DNA of 6,969 nucleotides from Methanosarcinales archaeon (GTDB taxonomy: Archaea; Halobacteriota; Methanosarcinia; Methanosarcinales; Methanogasteraceae): NCBI GenBank assembly GCA_030672345.1, contig DAOVGO010000167.1, positions 1 through 6,969 on the forward strand. The letters run 5' to 3'. Under the pieces are notes generated by a model. It worked only from the letters and a program-made list of their open reading frames with translations. It was not told the origin of the DNA and did not search any database. Shown here piece by piece: positions 4,401-6,969 of this stretch. Position 1 is the first letter of the stretch; each line of letters opens with the position of its first letter. Position numbers and translations under genes: made by a program.

Positions 4401-6969
4401 ACTCCTCGCCCCAGTCAGGAAGACGGTTGCCGCTCCAGTTTGCGCTCGTGATATTGAACTCAACCACATCATCGACGATCGACGATGTCAGTACCACTGA
4501 GTCGATGAGATATGAATCATTGTCAGCGCTGCTGAAACTGCCAGATGCCCATGGTTGACCTGTGGAACTGTCGTTGCAATTCCATGTCGGATCATCGCCA
4601 TAACTGGTTGTCAGACCATAGATATTTACGGATCTATGCTCATTACCCGGATCAGAGGTTGGGGTTATGCCGCGCAGGTACATCGTCACGCTCTCGATTC
4701 TTGCGTTATGCGTTGGCGCACTCGGAAGTTTCCATCGCATAATCGAGCATGCCTGCTTTCCTGCGCCGGTCAGTTCGTCTGTCACATAGAATGAAGTCTC
4801 GCCTGCCAAGACAGTATCCGGGCTTGCCGATGTGATGTATGTATCAAACTCTGGTGCGCGGAGATCGATCGAAACCGCTTCCCGGTCGTCGAAGTAGTAG
4901 CCGGTGGTGTCATTCCATGTTCCATACACCATGCCGCCCGGGCTCGTGAGTTCAAGATGCAGGTCGGTGGTGCTGTTGCTCCATCTTAACTGCACTTTTA
5001 GGTCGTTTATAGTTTCGTTGATCAGGAAAGTGTCCTCAAATCCAGAGGATGCATTGCCATTGAATGGGCAGGTGTACCCAGATCCATTCAGGTCGGTGTC
5101 CGTGGGATAACTTGCAATGACCACACCACTTTCGAGTATGTCCACATTCCGAACGCGACTGGTCCATGCACTATATCCAGCGTATTCATGGTAATCGTAA
5201 AACGTGACAGTATTAGATCCGTTCTGTACGTAACCTGTGAGATCATACTCGTAATCATCTACCCATTGTTCATTCCCGCTCACTGGGGGTGGGATCGATA
5301 TGAAGTCCTCACCATTGATCTGGATCAGACATTCGCCAACAGTGTTACCGTTGTAAGTGAATGTGGTGTCGAAATCATATCCATCGAATCTGAGTGTATA
5401 GGATGTGAGATCAACCGAACCCTCCGCCTCATAATCATACGGCGTGAACCCCTCGGTACCGTACTCGATCTCTGTGATGTCGTAATCGCTGATCTCCTGC
5501 GCAATCGAGTTATACACAGCACGCAGTTCGGAACTGGACGGCGCATTGTAGTACCTGCCGTCGGTCTCTGATGCGACACGCTGGAGGAGCGGCTCATCGA
5601 TGTATTCAGCACTGCCAAGACCGATGGTGTATATCGTGATGCCGTTTGCGTTTGCAGTTGCTATTGCATTCGAACAATCTCGATCCGATCCTGCATTACA
5701 TACACCGTCGGTCAGCAGAACCGTGATCTTTCTTGCATCAGCCCGCCCACCTATGAGCATGTTATTGGCATCTGCCAATCCATCCCCTATCGCAGTGCTG
5801 CCGGTTGCAGATATTCCATCGATTGCGCTTCGAACAAGCGCTTTGCCATCCGATGAATTGAGCAGCGTCAACCCTATATCGATCCTGCTGGAGCTGGAAA
5901 ACGATACCACCCCAACCTGCGCGTTCGAGACGAGGTTGTCCATAAAGACCTTTGCAGCAGTCTTTGCATCGGTCATCGGCTGTTCCGGGTCAGAGCCGAG
6001 AAACTCCATGCTCCCTGATCGGTCGAGCACGAGCACAACATCAAGCGGCGTTCCCGCGTAGTAATCAGGATCCATGCTCCCTGATCGGTCGAGCGCGAGC
6101 ACCGCATGTGCAGCATACCGCGTTCCGGTGATGTTGCCCTGCCCTGATATGGTAGTGGTCACGTTGATGATGCCTCCCGGCTCCACCGGGTTCGGTTCGA
6201 TGGTCGTTATAACCGAGATGAATGGTTTGTCCATGACCTGAATATCGATAGTTCCCACGATCTCGTGTCCTGAATCATTAAATGTGCTTGCAGTCACTGT
6301 TGCATTACCAGCCGTGTCTGATCGTAACGCGACCGTTGCCTGCCCATTGGTATCAGTGATTACGGTGGTCAGTGAGAGATCTCCGAGCGTGGTGCTGAAA
6401 TTGAGAGTTCTGTTCTGGAGTACATGCCCCCATTTATCAATCACAGTGGCGGTGATCACTGATTCATTGACTCCAGGGATGCCTGATCTGGATATCTTCG
6501 TGGCATCTGCCGCAACGATGATCCTTGCAGGCTCCTCTGCATAGAATTCAACAACCGTTTCATTCGTGATATTTGTGCAGGCGCCTACCTCATCGATATA
6601 TGTGCCGTTCACTGTGACATTGCCTGTGAATTTCGATGGATCTATGGTGATCGTTGCTTCGCCGACCCCGTCCAGCGGCATTGTAACGATATCACCGGTC
6701 ACATTGAAGCAGATCGACCCGAGGGAGCAGAGCGGATTTAGGAACTTGTCGGTGACGTTGCCGGTTATCTGCGAGTTATCGATGCCGTTTGCGCTCACAC
6801 GCTGTGGCTCAGCGTTTAGGACCACATACGCAGGTTCGCTCACAAGACCGATGACCACCCGGTAGACGGTCAATATCTCCCCCTCCTCATTGGTGGCGTT
6901 CACGTCGATAGTATTACTCCCTGCTCGTGAAGAAAGATGCAGTGTCACGGTCGTGGTGCCGTTCTCATC
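1438..6969 (-). CDS. Giant multidomain surface protein with two vWA domains, 5' end outside the window
   Basis: In-window part is 1843 codons plus stop. The frame runs open through the right edge, so the GTG at 6948 (numbered 1 here) is probably not the start. Order: Ig-like Big_1 domains 37-138 and 139-239; vWA strand 1 with MIDAS D287-R-S-G-S-M; complete vWA 301-490 (D309-R-S-G-S-M, T385, T413-D414-G); unrecognised beta domain 491-626; P-type/PPC-like halves 629-692 and 896-945 around a DNRLRE domain 699-895; vWA helix 1/strand 2 at 946-980; PPC-like 981-1075; four repeats 1077-1408; remaining vWA 1418-1548 (T1453, T1478-D1479-G); beta-sandwich 1551-1680; Ig-like 1690-1816; tail ending Y-G-R-I-R-L-E. 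About 60 N-x-S/T sequons, counted by eye, imply export and N-glycosylation. No C-terminal membrane segment or sorting motif is seen, so any signal peptide or anchor lies upstream. Likely role is metal-dependent adhesion or matrix binding; the ligand is unknown. Confidence 0.85.
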   Translation of the reverse strand, partial: DENGTTTVTLHLSSRAGSNTIDVNATNEEGEILTVYRVVIGLVSEPAYVVLNAEPQRVSANGIDNSQITGNVTDKFLNPLCSLGSICFNVTGDIVTMPLDGVGEATITIDPSKFTGNVTVNGTYIDEVGACTNITNETVVEFYAEEPARIIVAADATKISRSGIPGVNESVITATVIDKWGHVLQNRTLNFSTTLGDLSLTTVITDTNGQATVALRSDTAGNATVTASTFNDSGHEIVGTIDIQVMDKPFISVITTIEPNPVEPGGIINVTTTISGQGNITGTRYAAHAVLALDRSGSMDPDYYAGTPLDVVLVLDRSGSMEFLGSDPEQPMTDAKTAAKVFMDNLVSNAQVGVVSFSSSSRIDIGLTLLNSSDGKALVRSAIDGISATGSTAIGDGLADANNMLIGGRADARKITVLLTDGVCNAGSDRDCSNAIATANANGITIYTIGLGSAEYIDEPLLQRVASETDGRYYNAPSSSELRAVYNSIAQEISDYDITEIEYGTEGFTPYDYEAEGSVDLTSYTLRFDGYDFDTTFTYNGNTVGECLIQINGEDFISIPPPVSGNEQWVDDYEYDLTGYVQNGSNTVTFYDYHEYAGYSAWTSRVRNVDILESGVVIASYPTDTDLNGSGYTCPFNGNASSGFEDTFLINETINDLKVQLRWSNSTTDLHLELTSPGGMVYGTWNDTTGYYFDDREAVSIDLRAPEFDTYITSASPDTVLAGETSFYVTDELTGAGKQACSIMRWKLPSAPTHNARIESVTMYLRGITPTSDPGNEHRSVNIYGLTTSYGDDPTWNCNDSSTGQPWASGSFSSADNDSYLIDSVVLTSSIVDDVVEFNITSANWSGNRLPDWGEECNIVLVGEGYGGKGADRFASSETDTEAHHYTLNGWRPLVTVTYSIPRDTSEYIWIHPLPYTYPDTDADTVENGNWTVRVTGSGNGTEQFNITTHTDKKSAAKLASHAFISSLDPTREDRVGLATYSYSSTNNTANQTSYICEGNQWEGYFTVSTQGIYYFNLTWTDASDLDLHLYEGINVLDTSATSSNPEVVSATLSPGTNYRVVVNGTNVTGNDTQFAINVYSTIEIVYGGTAAFLGTSTTVDIPSVDLNKAFLIVKSSNDRTGSSNANAFTIRGHFIDNDTIEFTRASSSGEGKVSYFVIQADNIEVQSGTTTFANGDSQKDVPITPVADHTTKCFVALSTSSDSGSRDHVCESWVTGELTANNNLRLKRAASGNSQVTVDWFVIHFTDNTTVQTGEKSWTNAHTATQTITSVNTSRTWLYFTSRMTNNGLAHTSIKGEITDSTILTFSKHSDSTTGTDYVRYFVIQFPEDSGVTVQRGTASVSSGDSTVDIGITAVNRERAFAFVTNDCKGTGTAYARPYWISYFTADNNLKMQRWYTGQPVVHKWQVVEWHSESSAGTSNAPVNWLEWRARIDNHLTDSIGGFDPINSSIDSLTADGMTAIDEGLLNANNALTDYENGTIVLMTDGIDNVGYHSMIAEAERAAARNTTIFTVGLGSDIDDGVLQQIANITGGEYYFAPNATVLRSIFVGIAGELGNYTAPEPQINMYIGSNTTIEGTFVNITYVSDSANVTYYNRTTEEYEHEDPSNPNMTSIENRTILSWDVGNRPEPYMITVGKYWRVSYQLTIDNESANSIPVIISPSSITYDDSNGTRINETIPEVTVTVGGDATPDTSTDPATNLTLSHETESEGPPTRHPSSKPETIVEYAYKLTAKLTDVNESKVAIGTLVEFRASSGMLYNRTYPESGNDTPLRTFNETTSIFNGNDAVVWLCSDAPGTITVWAYHTPENGTRLNASRVVTFHSCEAPPIVPPAPKPYGRIRLE
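1501..1881 (-). other. C-terminal Ig-like (Big_1-type) domain
   Basis: Residues 1690-1816 read as a beta-rich invasin/intimin-type Ig domain. Landmarks are a strand around Y-K-L-T-A-K-L-T-D (1722-1730), V-A-I-G-T-L-V-E-F (1736-1744), and a closing D-A-P-G-T-I-T-V-W-A (1787-1796). It is dense in sequons (N1693, N1732, N1753, N1761, N1769, N1802, N1807). The 20-residue tail that follows is rich in proline and ends in a charged segment without any anchor. Such domains usually act as rigid spacers in surface proteins. Confidence 0.5.
2725..3720 (-). repeat. Four tandem protein repeats of about 80-86 residues
   Basis: Copies are 1077-1155 (nt 3484-3720), 1156-1241 (3226-3483), 1242-1323 (2980-3225) and 1324-1408 (2725-2979). 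Each opens with a strand like V-Q-x-G-T, followed by a D/T-rich hairpin (for example G-D-S-T-V-D-I), a central hydrophobic strand (A-F-x-x-V), a segment like F-T-A-D-N-N-L-x-L/M-x-R, and a closing strand: Y-F-V-I-Q-A, W-F-V-I-H-F, Y-F-V-I-Q-F and W-Q-V-V-E-W. The copies are diverged in both protein and DNA, so this is an old repeat. I do not recognise a named family with certainty. The array is AT-richer and poorer in sequons than its surroundings and sits inside the outer vWA domain. Confidence 0.8.
3724..4008 (-). other. PPC-like beta domain inserted in the outer vWA
   Basis: Residues 981-1075 have the pattern of bacterial/archaeal pre-peptidase C-terminal (PPC) domains: W-E-G-Y-F-T-V (995-1001), G-I-Y-Y-F-N-L (1005-1011), D-L-D-L-H-L-Y (1018-1024) and a closing S-P-G-T-N-Y-R-V-V-V (1047-1056). 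It directly precedes the four-repeat array within the second insertion. Such domains are found on secreted proteins and are thought to mediate binding or folding. Confidence 0.5.
4264..4854 (-). other. DNRLRE domain inserted into a P-type/PPC-like domain
   Basis: Residues 699-895 carry the usual DNRLRE landmarks: opening D-T-Y-I-T-S-A-S-P-D-T (702-711), a first strand I-M-R-W-K-L-P (736-742), A-R-I-E-S-V-T-M-Y-L-R (749-759), a P-T-W-N with T-G-Q-P-W (787-800), F-A-S-S-E (867-871) and closing W-R-P-L-V-T-V-T-Y (884-892). Related domains are associated with polysaccharide binding or degradation in secreted proteins. The flanks (629-692 and 896-945) read as one P-type/PPC-like domain interrupted after N-D-T-T-G-Y-Y, with S-E-Y-I-W-I-H and E-N-G-N-W-T-V-R-V-T-G on the far side. 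Confidence 0.65.
5479..6048 (-). other. Inner, complete vWA domain with intact MIDAS
   Basis: Residues 301-490. Strand 1 ends in L-V-L-D309-R-S-G-S-M; helix 1 is T-D-A-K-T-A-A-K-V-F; strand 2 is V-G-V-V-S-F-S-S; the second MIDAS loop is G-S-T385-A-I-G-D-G; the third is L-L-T-D414-G. All metal-binding positions are present, so Mg2+ or Mn2+ dependent binding is expected. Cysteines C417 and C425 next to the third loop could form a disulfide; the outer vWA lacks them. Confidence 0.85.
6005..6102 (-). repeat. 32-bp direct repeat (31/32 identical) coding the MIDAS strand twice
   Basis: Copies at 6005-6036 and 6071-6102 are 66 bp (22 codons) apart and differ at one base, V307 against A285. They encode x-L-D-R-S-G-S-M in both copies using the same codons, including CGA for Arg and both TCA and AGC for Ser. 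The other motifs of the two vWA domains use different codons, so this identity points to recent duplication, gene conversion or a recombination junction. Confidence 0.9.
6232..6840 (-). other. Two tandem Big_1/invasin-type Ig domains
   Basis: Residues 37-138 and 139-239. Both open with a proline-alanine strand (E-P-A-Y-V-V-L; E-P-A-R-I-I-V), followed by a S-x-I-T-x-x-V-x-D-K strand pair (I-T-G-N-V-T-D-K and I-T-A-T-V-I-D-K). The second closes with G-Q-A-T-V-A-L-R-S-D-T-A-G-N-A-T-V-T-A. These are typical stalk domains of adhesins. The residues before 37 look like the last strands of a further beta domain that continues off the window. Confidence 0.65.

Larger units (their letters stand above)
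2305..6114 (-). other. Outer vWA domain, split into three pieces by two large insertions (inferred)
   Basis: Three separated segments together give one vWA fold. Piece 1 (279-300; nt 6049-6114) holds strand 1 and the MIDAS D-R-S-G-S-M. Piece 2 (946-980; nt 4009-4113) has T-D-K-K-S-A-A-K and R-V-G-L-A-T-Y-S-Y-S-S, matching T-D-A-K-T-A-A-K and Q-V-G-V-V-S-F-S-S of the inner vWA. Piece 3 (1418-1548; nt 2305-2697) resumes at R-I-D-N-H-L-T, matching R-I-D-I-G-L-T of the inner vWA, and continues through G-M-T-A-I and L-M-T-D-G to the domain end. The insertions are about 640 residues between strand 1 and helix 1, and about 445 residues between strands 2 and 3. An alternative is an ordinary tandem in which the second vWA lost strand 1. 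Confidence 0.6.

Noticed and set aside
5188..6061. Two long + strand open frames of 127 and 153 codons opposite the giant gene
   Set aside because: They are antisense to conserved vWA and beta-domain coding sequence, whose frame is strongly supported by motifs; no SD or promoter of their own was seen.
6005..6102. CRISPR-like or mobile-element repeat
   Set aside because: There are only two copies, both in frame and both encoding the vWA metal-binding motif, with no array, spacers or terminal inverted repeats.
6946..6948. GTG as the start codon of the giant protein
   Set aside because: The frame stays open to the window edge (D-E-N-G-T-T-T precedes it in a beta-strand context), no SD lies upstream, and there is no signal peptide after it.

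Overview
The window looks archaeal, most likely from a methanogen- or ANME-like euryarchaeon (Methanomicrobia/Halobacteriota); the taxon is an inference. The evidence is: two half-size MgtE transporters in tandem, a first gene with no ribosome binding site and a TATA-like box about 25 bp before its ATG (leaderless), a second gene with a near-perfect archaeal Shine-Dalgarno (SD) sequence, and a giant exported protein packed with N-glycosylation sequons (N-x-S/T). Lines counted by hand are mostly 45-63% GC, with one AT-richer island.

Layout. Positions 1-165 are a leader or intergenic stretch containing a striking 77-nt tract with no G on the + strand. Positions 166-1295 (+) hold two overlapping MgtE-domain genes, probably the two halves of one divalent cation (Mg2+) transporter. 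Positions 1296-1437 are a short convergent spacer with weak terminator-like features. Positions 1438-6969 (-) are the C-terminal 1843 residues of a giant surface protein whose start lies beyond the right edge; the GTG at 6948 is only an internal valine codon.

The giant protein is the interesting part. Residues below are numbered from the codon at 6948 as 1. In order it has: two Big_1/invasin-like Ig domains; the first strand of a von Willebrand factor A (vWA) domain with its MIDAS motif; a complete second vWA domain; an unrecognised beta domain; a P-type/PPC-like beta domain interrupted by a DNRLRE domain; the helix-1/strand-2 piece of the first vWA; a PPC-like domain; four tandem repeats of about 80-86 residues; the rest of the first vWA; a beta-sandwich; a last Ig-like domain; and a short proline-rich tail with no anchor. 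I read this as nested insertion: one outer vWA domain, stretched over about 1270 residues, carries two large insertions, one of which contains a whole vWA and a beta domain that is itself interrupted. A 31/32-bp DNA repeat at the two MIDAS motifs, low GC over the repeat array, and its scarcity of glycosylation sequons all support assembly by recombination.

The transporter pair and the surface protein converge and show no functional link in this window.
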